Assembly (NCBI GenBank): GCA_029880275.1
Contig: JAOUOQ010000048.1
Span: 1-10,211 of the forward strand
Source: Candidatus Aminicenantota bacterium
GTDB lineage: Bacteria; Acidobacteriota; B3-B38; Guanabaribacteriales; B3-B38
Direction: 5' to 3'
Length of the DNA stretch: 10,211 nucleotides
In this document: piece after piece, positions 1-7,391 of the stretch
Position numbering within the stretch: position 1 is the stretch's first letter
Layout: every line of letters begins with the position of its first letter
Made by a program: the position numbers and the translations under genes
Notes under the pieces: generated by a model
What the model was told of the DNA's origin: nothing
Databases searched by the model: none
Seen by the model: the letters and a program-made list of their open reading frames with translations, nothing else

Positions 1-2160
1 AACGAGACCACCCACCGGGTTTATCTCCTTAATCGGCTTCCCCAGTATACCAGTGTTGTTGATGCCCGGGTGGTAGTGGTGGATGGGGTGAATAAAAAGG
101 TATTGGCTACTATATCCACTGGTGGTGAAGGAGGAAGGGGCGGAGTTCAGGGATGTGCTAAACTTTTAGCGGTAAATGAAGCCACCAATACCATCTATGT
201 GACCGATTATCTTGAGGACCGTCTTATGGTCATCGATGGCGTAACTCATGCGGTGAGCGAAATCCCGGTGGGACCCTCTCCAGTTCAGGTTGCGGTAAAT
301 GAGAAGACCAATAAGATTTTCGTGTTAGATGAGGAGGAGGATGTTCTCTATTTCATTGACGGCACCAGCCAGACCATACTCGCCAGGCTCAACCTCCCCT
401 ACCGAGGGGTAGGTTACTCTCGTATGATGGTCAATGAGAGGCTCAATCGGGTTTACCTGATTCAGAGAGGCAATCAAGTCCTGATTTCCATCAATGCTCT
501 CAATTACTCCATCTATCGCATAATAACCTTGAGCGCTGGACCCAGTGGTGTGATGGCGGTAAACGAGACCAGTGGAAAAATCTACCTTCCCCTGGGGGAT
601 GCAACCATAGATGTGGTCAGAGATAGGAAGAGCGAAGTCACTAATATAGCCACCAGCATAACAGACTCCGAGGTGATAGGGATTGCCATTGATGAGGGGA
701 GGAACCTGGTCTACGCCACGCAGTATGCCTGGCCGCCCATGCAAGGTAAGGTAGTGGTCATTGATGGGGAGACCAATACCGAGCTGAAAACCATTGATGT
801 CGGCGATTGGCCCCGCTACATAGCCATCAATGAGGATACTAACATGCTCTTTGTCGATAATGAGGATGACCTCACCATATCCATTATCAACCGAGGTCTG
901 GGCGATGCGGTGACCACCTCTAATAAGCTGGGGATAGTATTATGGGATGTAGACATCAATCTCAACCCCTCAAGCCCCAATTACCGCCGGGTCTACATTG
1001 ATGCCTACGACACTGATAGCATCCTCATCTACAACGACAGCACAGGAGAGGTATGTCCCAGCACCATCCCGGTGGGATATGGTCCATGGCGGGTGAAGGT
1101 GAATGACAACCTGGATAAGCTGTATGTCCCCTGTGTGGCAAACACTATCTGGGTAGTGACCGACGACCTTACCTGTGGTTCATCTCCGGTTCGCGCTAAG
1201 CCCCCCGAGGTGACCGTTATCTCCGACCCCGGGTTCATCTTCTCACCTAAATCCCCCGAGTTCAAGAAGTTTGTGGACAGCCTGCCCTCCAGTCCTTTTA
1301 AGGAGCTTGTCAGTCGCCTGCGGGAAAACACCCTGGCTCCTCCGTCCGAAAGGGGAATGGATAGCTCCGGAGCAGGGACCATAATTTCATACCCTGATCT
1401 TTGGTTCAACGGACAGATAGAGATTAACAAAACTACCGATAAGGTGTATGTGTTAGGCACTCGTGGAGTTATGGTTATCTACGATGACGATACCTACTCC
1501 ATCACGGACACTTATCCCTTCTGCCCCTGGAGATTGGATATTGATGAGACAAGAGACCGCATCTACCTATCCGGCTACGATGCCTTTACTGGAAACGGTC
1601 TGGTGGCGGTTATGGACGGAAGCACCGATACTTTTATCACCCAAAATATACAAGTCCCCGAGGCGGATGAAATAGAGGTTAATGAAGTAAATAATATGGC
1701 GTACGAATGTGGATTGAATACAAGCCCCATACTCAGCATAATAGATGGAGTTAGCTTCGGGGTGGAGGAGCTCAATCTGGGGTGGGATGCCTATTGCTAT
1801 GCATTTACGGTGAACGAAGCCAGCAACAGGATATACCTGAGCAATTGGTATCGTCCCTATCCAGATAAGATAGGGCCCAAGCAGTTTATTATCGTAGATG
1901 GGAGCAGCAAGACCATAATTCCCAATAGCCTCCAGCACGGAGCCAGGTGGATGAAAGCCAGCGATTCCCAGAGATTGATTTATGGCACCTCATGTGATAA
2001 CAGGTTCTTTATCATTAACGATGCCGTTGATGAAAGCAACATCAGCTTATCCTCGGTGCCTGTAGGGAACATTCCCGAGGAATTTGTCGTAAACGAGGCT
2101 ACCAACACCGCCTTTGTGCTGAACTACGGCTCGGGCACCATGTCCATTGTGGATACTCTG
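1..2160 (+). repeat. Protein-level YVTN beta-propeller repeats (about 15 units in two blocks)
   Basis: The anchoring tetrad, roughly N-E-x-T-N-x-(I/V)-Y-(V/L), recurs every ~40-45 codons. Clear copies start near bases 1, 175, 298, 433, 562, 691, 829, 961 (divergent) and 1102. After the linker they resume near 1429, 1543, 1681, 1816, 1966 (divergent) and 2092. Between tetrads many units carry V-x-VIDG followed by an I-x-VG-x-x-P turn. Copies differ strongly at DNA level, so this is old duplication, not a recent tandem array. The first block exceeds the usual seven blades, so it may be part of more than one propeller. Confidence 0.8.
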
Positions 2161-3102
2161 GCTAAGGGTGATATTACCGTGGGGCAGGGACCGGATTCCG
2201 GCTCCTGGGTGAGGAATTTCAACTCCGACGGCACTTTGAATGGCGCTTTTAAAGCCTTTGGTGCCGACAATGTAACCGGAGAGCTCAGCATCGCCAGAGG
2301 GGATGTGGACGGAGATGGGGTGTCGGAGGTTGTAGTCGGGCAGCGGGGCTCCAATTCCTGGGTCAAGGTCTTTGAAACCGATGGGACACCCATCTGGAGC
2401 TTCAAAGCCTTCGGAGCCACTAATCCCTCTGGAAAGGTGAATGTGGGAGTGGGTGATGTGGATCAGGATGGGGTATATGAGATCATCTGTGGTCATGGTC
2501 CAGGAGGAAAATCCTGGATTAAGGTATTTGAATTCGGAGATTCTACTGGTATATGGTCGTTTAAATCCTTCGGTGCCTCCAATACCAACGGTGAGGTGCG
2601 GGTAGATGGAGGGCAGACATCCATTAGCAGTGTGGGGCAGGTTATCGTAGGGACAGGGCACGGCGGCACTTCGTATGTGAAGATATTCGATTTCAATTCC
2701 CTATCCCTTGTCTCCGGCTTTAAGGCTTTTGGTCCGGCTAATGCCAGCGGAGGGGTGGATGTGGCATCGTGCGATGTGGATGGAGATCTGCTTGATGAAG
2801 TGATTGTGGGCCAGGGTGGACCCGGAGCCGGAGAGCTGGCAGCTCAGTCTTACTTCAAAGTCTTTGAGGCTGATGGAAGTATGCTGTGGAGTTGCAAAGC
2901 CTTTGGTTCGGAAAATGCCGATGGGCACATTACCGTCTCCGGTGATTATTTGGGCTACATCATAGTGGGCGAGGGTCCCAGCAGCACCTCTGAGTCCTGG
3001 GTAAAGGTCTATCGGTTCCTGGAGTCCACTCCGGTGGTCAGCTTCAAGGCTTTCACCACTGGCAATAATCAGGGTGGGGTGGATGTAGCGGGAGAGAGGT
3101 AG
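1..3102 (+). CDS. Large YVTN beta-propeller / FG-GAP repeat protein, 5'-truncated by the window edge
   Basis: The reading frame is open from base 1 (it begins NETTHRVYLLNRLPQ, itself a repeat motif), so the GTG at 70 is not the real start; the N-terminus and any signal peptide lie upstream. About 1033 codons are visible, ending at TAG 3100-3102. Bases 1-1180 encode about nine YVTN-type repeats, each with an NE-x-TN-x-IYV-like strand and often a V-x-VIDG-x-T turn. Bases ~1180-1400 encode a Pro/Ser/charged linker, 1400-2160 six more YVTN repeats, and 2161-3099 six FG-GAP/VCBS-like repeats. In known families such repeats fold as beta-propellers, commonly in secreted or surface proteins, serving binding or adhesion; FG-GAP units often bind calcium through DxDxDG loops, seen here in DVDGDG. 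No enzymatic motif, sortase signal or C-terminal membrane anchor is visible. An extracellular binding role is inference; the partner is unknown. An intrinsic terminator follows, so this looks like the last gene of its transcript. Confidence 0.9.
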   Translation, partial: NETTHRVYLLNRLPQYTSVVDARVVVVDGVNKKVLATISTGGEGGRGGVQGCAKLLAVNEATNTIYVTDYLEDRLMVIDGVTHAVSEIPVGPSPVQVAVNEKTNKIFVLDEEEDVLYFIDGTSQTILARLNLPYRGVGYSRMMVNERLNRVYLIQRGNQVLISINALNYSIYRIITLSAGPSGVMAVNETSGKIYLPLGDATIDVVRDRKSEVTNIATSITDSEVIGIAIDEGRNLVYATQYAWPPMQGKVVVIDGETNTELKTIDVGDWPRYIAINEDTNMLFVDNEDDLTISIINRGLGDAVTTSNKLGIVLWDVDINLNPSSPNYRRVYIDAYDTDSILIYNDSTGEVCPSTIPVGYGPWRVKVNDNLDKLYVPCVANTIWVVTDDLTCGSSPVRAKPPEVTVISDPGFIFSPKSPEFKKFVDSLPSSPFKELVSRLRENTLAPPSERGMDSSGAGTIISYPDLWFNGQIEINKTTDKVYVLGTRGVMVIYDDDTYSITDTYPFCPWRLDIDETRDRIYLSGYDAFTGNGLVAVMDGSTDTFITQNIQVPEADEIEVNEVNNMAYECGLNTSPILSIIDGVSFGVEELNLGWDAYCYAFTVNEASNRIYLSNWYRPYPDKIGPKQFIIVDGSSKTIIPNSLQHGARWMKASDSQRLIYGTSCDNRFFIINDAVDESNISLSSVPVGNIPEEFVVNEATNTAFVLNYGSGTMSIVDTLAKGDITVGQGPDSGSWVRNFNSDGTLNGAFKAFGADNVTGELSIARGDVDGDGVSEVVVGQRGSNSWVKVFETDGTPIWSFKAFGATNPSGKVNVGVGDVDQDGVYEIICGHGPGGKSWIKVFEFGDSTGIWSFKSFGASNTNGEVRVDGGQTSISSVGQVIVGTGHGGTSYVKIFDFNSLSLVSGFKAFGPANASGGVDVASCDVDGDLLDEVIVGQGGPGAGELAAQSYFKVFEADGSMLWSCKAFGSENADGHITVSGDYLGYIIVGEGPSSTSESWVKVYRFLESTPVVSFKAFTTGNNQGGVDVAGER
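2161..3099 (+). repeat. Six FG-GAP/VCBS-like repeats, 51-57 codons each
   Basis: Units begin near bases 2161, 2302, 2455, 2611, 2773 and 2944. Each reads roughly: optional DVDxDGxxE calcium loop, then a (V/I)(V/I)xGxG strand, S-W/Y-x-KV-F, and a closing (S/F)-F-KAFG-x-x-N-x-x-G-x-V motif. The calcium loop is intact in unit 2 (DVDGDGVSE) and unit 3 (DVDQDGVYE), altered in unit 5 (DVDGDLLDE), and absent at the start of units 1, 4 and 6. The repeat type resembles the GPGGGPHVKVFD-style FG-GAP repeats common in large secreted bacterial proteins. Six units could close one propeller by themselves. Confidence 0.8.
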
Positions 3103-3166
3103 GCTTCTGGCAAAGATAATCTGAGCGCAGGAGAATTCAACCCGCTGGCTATGAAGGGAATTTTTA

Positions 3167-3197
3167 CCCCTTTTGAGCAGGAAAGGGGAGATTTTTT
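3167..3197 (+). terminator. Intrinsic (rho-independent) terminator after the repeat-protein gene
   Basis: CCCCTTTT at 3167-3174 pairs with GAAAGGGG at 3181-3188 (seven Watson-Crick pairs plus one T-G pair) around the six-base loop GAGCAG. After a three-base AGA spacer comes a run of six T (3192-3197). It lies 65 bases past the stop codon of the repeat protein and before the manC start, so it should separate the two transcripts. The short gap between stem and T run slightly weakens the match. Confidence 0.75.
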
Positions 3198-3226
3198 GGC
3201 AAAATAGCTCTCAGATGTAGTAAAAT
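3196..3226 (+). promoter_or_regulatory. Possible weak promoter for manC and the membrane-protein gene
   Basis: TTGGCA (3196-3201) and TAAAAT (3221-3226) resemble the -35 and -10 boxes, but the spacer is 19 bases, longer than the optimal 17. The -35 box overlaps the terminator T run. Transcription would start near 3233, leaving a leader of about 33 bases. A promoter is expected here because a terminator sits just upstream; this exact placement is tentative. Confidence 0.35.
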
Positions 3227-3251
3227 GTGTAGATAAAACTGAACAATTTCT

Positions 3252-3258
3252 GGGTGAT
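3252..3258 (+). promoter_or_regulatory. manC: Ribosome binding site that favours the manC start at 3266
   Basis: GGGTGAT matches the 3' half of the extended Shine-Dalgarno consensus AGGAGGTGAT and lies seven bases before ATG 3266. The alternative in-frame GTG at 3254 falls inside this site and has no purine-rich site of its own upstream. Confidence 0.5.
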
Positions 3259-3265
3259 TAGCTCA

Positions 3266-4336
3266 ATGTTGGTGTTAATTATGGCCGGCGGCGAGGGGAC
3301 CAGATTCTGGCCTTGCAGTCGTGCCGATTGTCCCAAGCAATTTCTCAATATAACTGGCTCCCGCACCCTCCTTCAGGAGACCGCACACAGGGTTTTGTCT
3401 CTGGTGGGGTATGAGGGGATATTTCTGGTAACCGGGCGCCGCTATAATGAGAAGGTCAGGGAGCAACTGCCGGAGCTTGACCCCTCTCACATCATCCTCG
3501 AGCCGGAGATGAAGAACACCGCCCCCTGCATCGGGCTGGCAGCGGTTTACCTGCGGCAGATGGCCCACGATGAGACTATGGCCGTGCTCCCTGCCGACCA
3601 CATCATAACCGACCAGAAGGAGTTTCTCCGTGCCCTATCGGCAGCCGACCTCATGGCTCGGAAGCACAGCTCGCTGATAACCTTCGGCATCGTCCCCACC
3701 TATCCCGCTACCGGCTACGGCTATATTCATCGTGGTCAGAAAAAGGAGGCAGTAGAGGGGATAGAGGTCTTTGAAGTGGAGGAGTTTGTGGAGAAGCCAT
3801 CCCAGGAGGTAGCCGAGGACTACCTCAGAAGCGGCAATTACCTGTGGAACAGCGGGATGTTCGTCTGGAAGATAAGCACCATCATGGAGATGTTTGAGCA
3901 CTATATGCCAGAGCTCTATCGGGGACTGGAGGAGCTCTCCCCCCTACTGTCCAGCCCGGCGGCAGAGGATAAGATAGCTCAGCTTTATTCCGAGGTACCC
4001 CCCATCTCCATAGACTACGCAGTTATGGAAAAGGCGCCGCAGGTTCTGTGCGTTAAGGGGAGCTTCGGCTGGGATGACCTGGGGAGCTGGAAGTCTCTGG
4101 GGGAACTGCTGCGAGGGGATGAGGCGGGCAACCGCGCTCAGGGAGAATTCATCCATCGAGATTGCCGGGGTAATATAATTTACAGCCCCCACAAGCCGGT
4201 AGCAGCTATCGGAGTTGACAATCTGGTGGTGGTGGAGACCGACGATGTGCTCCTTATCTGCCATAAGGAGCGTGCTCAGGAGGTGAAGGAGCTCATCCAG
4301 AAATTGCGAGAGGAAGGGAAAAAAGGGCTTTTGTGA
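3266..4336 (+). CDS. manC: Mannose-1-phosphate guanylyltransferase (GDP-mannose pyrophosphorylase)
   Basis: This enzyme makes GDP-mannose from mannose-1-phosphate and GTP, the cytoplasmic donor for mannose- and fucose-containing polysaccharides and glycans. Counting from ATG 3266 (356 residues), the nucleotidyltransferase signature AGGEGTRFWP lies at 7-16 and the substrate-binding PKQF at 23-26. Further family motifs are KNTAP (83-87), LPADH (108-112), GYGYI (150-154), FVEKP (174-178), NSGMF (195-199), SIDYAVMEK (248-256) and the GWDDLGSW stretch near 268. The length matches the short monofunctional form; the cupin-like phosphomannose-isomerase domain of ~470-residue bifunctional enzymes is absent. 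GTG 3254 would add four residues; ATG 3266 is preferred for its ribosome binding site and because it puts the signature at the usual distance from the N-terminus. The next gene follows 54 bp later on the same strand. No manB, gmd or glycosyltransferase is visible. Confidence 0.93.
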   Translation: MLVLIMAGGEGTRFWPCSRADCPKQFLNITGSRTLLQETAHRVLSLVGYEGIFLVTGRRYNEKVREQLPELDPSHIILEPEMKNTAPCIGLAAVYLRQMAHDETMAVLPADHIITDQKEFLRALSAADLMARKHSSLITFGIVPTYPATGYGYIHRGQKKEAVEGIEVFEVEEFVEKPSQEVAEDYLRSGNYLWNSGMFVWKISTIMEMFEHYMPELYRGLEELSPLLSSPAAEDKIAQLYSEVPPISIDYAVMEKAPQVLCVKGSFGWDDLGSWKSLGELLRGDEAGNRAQGEFIHRDCRGNIIYSPHKPVAAIGVDNLVVVETDDVLLICHKERAQEVKELIQKLREEGKKGLL

Positions 4337-4390
4337 AAAAGGAGCGAGACAGAAAAAATCCTCAGCTATGGATGAGGGGAGGATAGAGAG

Positions 4391-5191
4391 ATGAAGTTAA
4401 AGGAATACAACTGGAAGGAGAACCCCCTGACTGCCATTGCGGTAGTGGTGGCTGCCGTTTGGGGTATCTCCATAATTTTCAAGATGATACTTCTCGGTTT
4501 TCAGGGACCCGATGCCTACTGGATGGTGGCTGCTGCTGCCTTCATTGGGATAGGTCTCTTGCAGCTCAGCGGGATTCTGAACAAATTTCTTGCCGGAACT
4601 TCCTATATCGGACTGGTCTTTTTTGGTATGCTTATCTCTATCTCAATCAGCGGCACACTGTTTTTCAGCTACCTGCTGGAAATTGTCTTCTTCATTATCA
4701 TGCTCTTCCTGTTCGCCATCCTTTATCTGAAAGGGATAGAGAAGGCGCCTACCATGCTGAAGACATTTTGCGGGATATATCTGTTTCTGATGATACTCCC
4801 TGTTTCAGCAGGGAGAATACCCTTGCAGTGGTTATTTTACTGGAACTTCAGGCGCTACTCTCCGGAGGTCTTTCTCTACTGGATACCGCTGCTGATAAGC
4901 CTGTGGGTGGTGATAGGCTCGGTGTTAAAAAATCTGGGGAAGTTGCCTGAGAAAATACAGGAGAGGAAAACCTATCAGATTGCCTTTATCTGTGGCATGG
5001 TCTATCTGGTCTACCACTTCTTCCGTGAGATTATCTATCGCTGGGGCCTTTACGGCGGATTGAGGGGGTTTTTGGGCTCCTTCTTCTCCCTCGTCTTCCT
5101 CTACTCCATATGTCTGGCGGTATGTATCGGTATGCTGGTGCTCATTGAAGCGAGGAAGGGGAAGGTCGAGCTGGCGGTAAAGAAAGGCTGA
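4391..5191 (+). CDS. Unrecognised polytopic membrane protein (266 aa, about eight helices)
   Basis: I do not recognise the family. The product is strongly hydrophobic, with probable membrane segments at about residues 13-35, 43-62, 70-90, 92-113, 122-139, 158-179, 195-213 and 226-253. Both ends are short and basic (MKLKEYNWKEN at the start, ARKGKVELAVKKG at the end), which suggests both ends are cytoplasmic. Two loops are rich in basic and aromatic residues: WNFRRYSPEV near 151-160 and FREIIYRWGLYGGLRG near 211-226. No transporter, kinase or glycosyltransferase signature is evident. A clear Shine-Dalgarno site, GGGGAGG at 4376-4382, sits eight bases before the ATG. It follows manC by 54 bp with no terminator between, so the two are probably co-transcribed; a role linked to the cell envelope or glycans is a guess from position only. 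Its TGA directly abuts the stop codon of the converging EF-G-like gene. Confidence 0.85.
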   Translation: MKLKEYNWKENPLTAIAVVVAAVWGISIIFKMILLGFQGPDAYWMVAAAAFIGIGLLQLSGILNKFLAGTSYIGLVFFGMLISISISGTLFFSYLLEIVFFIIMLFLFAILYLKGIEKAPTMLKTFCGIYLFLMILPVSAGRIPLQWLFYWNFRRYSPEVFLYWIPLLISLWVVIGSVLKNLGKLPEKIQERKTYQIAFICGMVYLVYHFFREIIYRWGLYGGLRGFLGSFFSLVFLYSICLAVCIGMLVLIEARKGKVELAVKKG

Positions 5192-7285
5192 TTATTTCTT
5201 CTCCTCCCGAGCTTTCTTAGCCTTTTCAATAATCTTCTCTGCCAGGTGAGGGGGGACCTCATCGTAATGAGTGAACTCCATCTGGTAGGAACCCCTCCCA
5301 CCGGTCAAGGAGTTGAGGTCAGAGTCGTAGGTGAGCATCTCAGCCATGGGAACCTGAGCTCTGATGACTTGCATATCGCCCCGGGGGTCCACCCCTTGCA
5401 CTTTACCCCGCCGGGTATTTAAATCTCCTATCAGGTCTCCCATATGCTCCTTGGGAGCAATGATTTCGACATTCATGATCGGCTCCAGGAGAACTGGTTT
5501 AGCTTGTTCCATGGCTCTCTTGAAGGCTAACGAGCCCGCTATTTTAAAAGCCAGCTCCGAGGAGTCAACCGTATGAAAGGAGCCGTAGTATAATATAACC
5601 CGGAAGTCTACCACCGGATAGCCAGCCATTACCCCCGATTGCCGTGCCTCCAGTATCCCTTTCTCCACTGCCGGGATGAAGTTTCTGGGGATGGCCCCAC
5701 CCACGATTTTGTCCACAAACTCAAATTCTGCTCCTCTTCCAAGGGGCTGTATCTCTACCCAGCAATCGCCATACTGACCTCTTCCTCCGGTTTGCTTCTT
5801 GTACTTCCCCTGGGCTTTGGCGGTGGTGGTCACTGTCTCCAGATAAGGAACTTTTGGCTGTTTAAGAATGACCTCCACCCCGTATCTGCGCTTCATCCTG
5901 CTCATGGTCACCTCTACATGAAGCTGTCCAGTGCCCGAGACCAATAGCTCCTTGGTCTGGGGGTCCCTGTCCATCTTAAGGGTGGGGTCTTCCTCTGTTA
6001 ACTTCGCCAGGGCTGAGCTCATCTTATCCTCATCGGCGCGGGATTTCGGCTCCACGGCAAAGGAGATGCTGGGCACCGCGAATTTCAGTGGTGGATAGAT
6101 GATAGGTGCTGACCTGTCGGTGAGGGTGTTGTTAGTGGTGGTTTCCTTCAGCTTGGTTACCGAAGCCAGCTCACCGGCGCAGACCTCGGTCACTGGCGTG
6201 GGCGTCTTCCCCTGAAGGAGGGAGATGGAGCCGATGCGCTCGTTTGTCCCTTTGGAGGCGTTGAAGACGGTGGAATCCGATTTTACACAACCCGAATAAA
6301 CCCGGAAGAGGGATATTTTCCCCGCATAAGGGTCGGCTATGGTTTTGAAGACAAAAGCCGAGCAGGGCTCCTTCACCGAAGGTTGGCGAGTAATTTCGGA
6401 GTTGTCGCTGGGGTTTTTCCCCTTGACCTCTCCCCTTTCAGCCGGCGAGGGGAGATAGCCGACCACTGCTTCCAGCAGGGGTATAGTCCCAATGTTCTGG
6501 GTGCTTGAACAGCAGAGCACAGGAAATATCTTTCTTGCCAGAACCCCTGCCCGCAGACCCTGGATACATTCCTCGTCGGACAAGCTTCCTACCTCAAAGA
6601 ATTTCTCCAACAGCTCGTCATTCATCTCTGCCACCATCTCCACCAGATATTCCCGATTTTTCTTCGCCTCTTTTTGGTACTCTGCGGGAATCTCCTCTTC
6701 CACTAATTTACCCTTGGTGTCCCCTTTGGAGCGGTAAGCTTTGAGCTTGATGAGGTCTATAACCCCCTGGAAATCCTTCTCTTCGCCGAGAGGCATCTGC
6801 AGGGGTACTGCCTGACGACCGAATCGGTTGTTGATAGAATTCATCGTGCGAGAAAAGCTTACCCGGTCGCGGTCCATCTTGTTGACAACCAGGAGGCGGG
6901 GAATATCGAACTCATTGCAGAACTGCCATACTTTTTCTGTCTGCACCTCCACGCCCGAAACTCCACAGACCACCACCACGCCGCTGTCTACCACCCGCAG
7001 TGAGGCTTTGGCATCAAAGATAAACACCCCATAACCAGGGGTGTCTATGATGTTCAGCTTGTGATTACGCCATTCGCAGTAGCAGAGAGAAGAGTCGATG
7101 GTGATCTTCCGCTCTATCTCCTCTTCATCGTAGTCGGTGATCGTGTTTCCTTCCTCCACTTTTCCCAGGCGGTTTACCATTCCGGTAGAGAAGAGGATGG
7201 CCGAGACCAGGGAGGTCTTTCCGACATCGCCATGCCCTACAACCGCTATGTTTCTAATGTACTGAGTTTCGTAATTTTTCGCCAT
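5192..7285 (-). CDS. fusA: Elongation factor G-like GTPase (EF-G-2 / FusA2 type)
   Basis: This is a 697-residue translational GTPase with the full EF-G domain order. In the G domain I see the P-loop GHGDVGKT (17-24), switch I around ERKITID (58-64), DTPGY (81-85), NKMD (135-138) and SST (260-262). Domain II runs about 305-392, III about 398-480, IV about 482-600 (GGRGQYGD at 500-507; GSFHTVDSSE at 568-577) and V about 602-690. Classic EF-G has AHIDAGKT, RGITI and DTPGH; here these are GHGDVGKT, RKITI and DTPGY, which marks the EF-G-like subfamily (for example Thermus EF-G-2) rather than the main translocase. Such proteins bind the ribosome and GTP, but their physiological role is poorly defined. 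Canonical fusA, normally next to rpsG and tuf, is not in this window. AGGAAAGG-type purines precede ATG 7285, and a promoter lies at 7321-7349. It may also receive read-through from rluD upstream. Confidence 0.9.
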   Translation of the reverse strand: MAKNYETQYIRNIAVVGHGDVGKTSLVSAILFSTGMVNRLGKVEEGNTITDYDEEEIERKITIDSSLCYCEWRNHKLNIIDTPGYGVFIFDAKASLRVVDSGVVVVCGVSGVEVQTEKVWQFCNEFDIPRLLVVNKMDRDRVSFSRTMNSINNRFGRQAVPLQMPLGEEKDFQGVIDLIKLKAYRSKGDTKGKLVEEEIPAEYQKEAKKNREYLVEMVAEMNDELLEKFFEVGSLSDEECIQGLRAGVLARKIFPVLCCSSTQNIGTIPLLEAVVGYLPSPAERGEVKGKNPSDNSEITRQPSVKEPCSAFVFKTIADPYAGKISLFRVYSGCVKSDSTVFNASKGTNERIGSISLLQGKTPTPVTEVCAGELASVTKLKETTTNNTLTDRSAPIIYPPLKFAVPSISFAVEPKSRADEDKMSSALAKLTEEDPTLKMDRDPQTKELLVSGTGQLHVEVTMSRMKRRYGVEVILKQPKVPYLETVTTTAKAQGKYKKQTGGRGQYGDCWVEIQPLGRGAEFEFVDKIVGGAIPRNFIPAVEKGILEARQSGVMAGYPVVDFRVILYYGSFHTVDSSELAFKIAGSLAFKRAMEQAKPVLLEPIMNVEIIAPKEHMGDLIGDLNTRRGKVQGVDPRGDMQVIRAQVPMAEMLTYDSDLNSLTGGRGSYQMEFTHYDEVPPHLAEKIIEKAKKAREEKK

Positions 7286-7320
7286 TCTGAACCTTTCCTC
7301 CCATATAAAATTTGCTCATT

Positions 7321-7349
7321 ATAATACCATAGATAGCCTTTCTTCACAA
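7321..7349 (-). promoter_or_regulatory. Extended -10 promoter for the EF-G-like gene
   Basis: On the minus strand TTGTGA (7349-7344) is followed after exactly 17 bases by TATTAT (7326-7321), which is preceded by a TGG extended -10 element. An overlapping TATAAT three bases further downstream could serve as an alternative -10. Predicted transcription start is near 7314, giving a leader of about 28 bases that contains the ribosome binding site. The promoter lies in the 106-bp gap between rluD and this gene. Confidence 0.6.
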
Positions 7350-7391
7350 TAGAAAATTACTGACCCTTACCCTGGAAAGGAGAGTTAAAGG

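Noticed and set aside
70..72. GTG as the true start of the repeat protein
   Set aside because: The same frame is open to base 1 and already encodes a YVTN motif there (NETTHRVYL), so the gene begins upstream of the window.
2047..2661. A 204-codon minus-strand open frame opposite the FG-GAP repeats
   Set aside because: It is a reflection of the repetitive plus-strand coding sequence; no family motif and no start signals.
4333..4386. A short 17-codon frame starting at GTG 4333 between manC and the membrane-protein gene
   Set aside because: Too short, not conserved-looking, and its end contains the ribosome binding site of the next gene; treated as spacer.
4459..4950. A 163-codon open frame within the membrane-protein gene, +1 shifted
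   Set aside because: It lies wholly inside the well-supported hydrophobic protein, has no ribosome binding site and reads as low-sense Cys/His/Arg-rich sequence; it is a shadow frame.
5192..7285. Canonical elongation factor G or a tetracycline ribosomal-protection protein
   Set aside because: The P-loop GHGDVGKT, RKITI and DTPGY do not fit canonical EF-G, and the C-terminal and domain IV motifs are EF-G-like rather than TetM-like; EF-G-2 type fits best.
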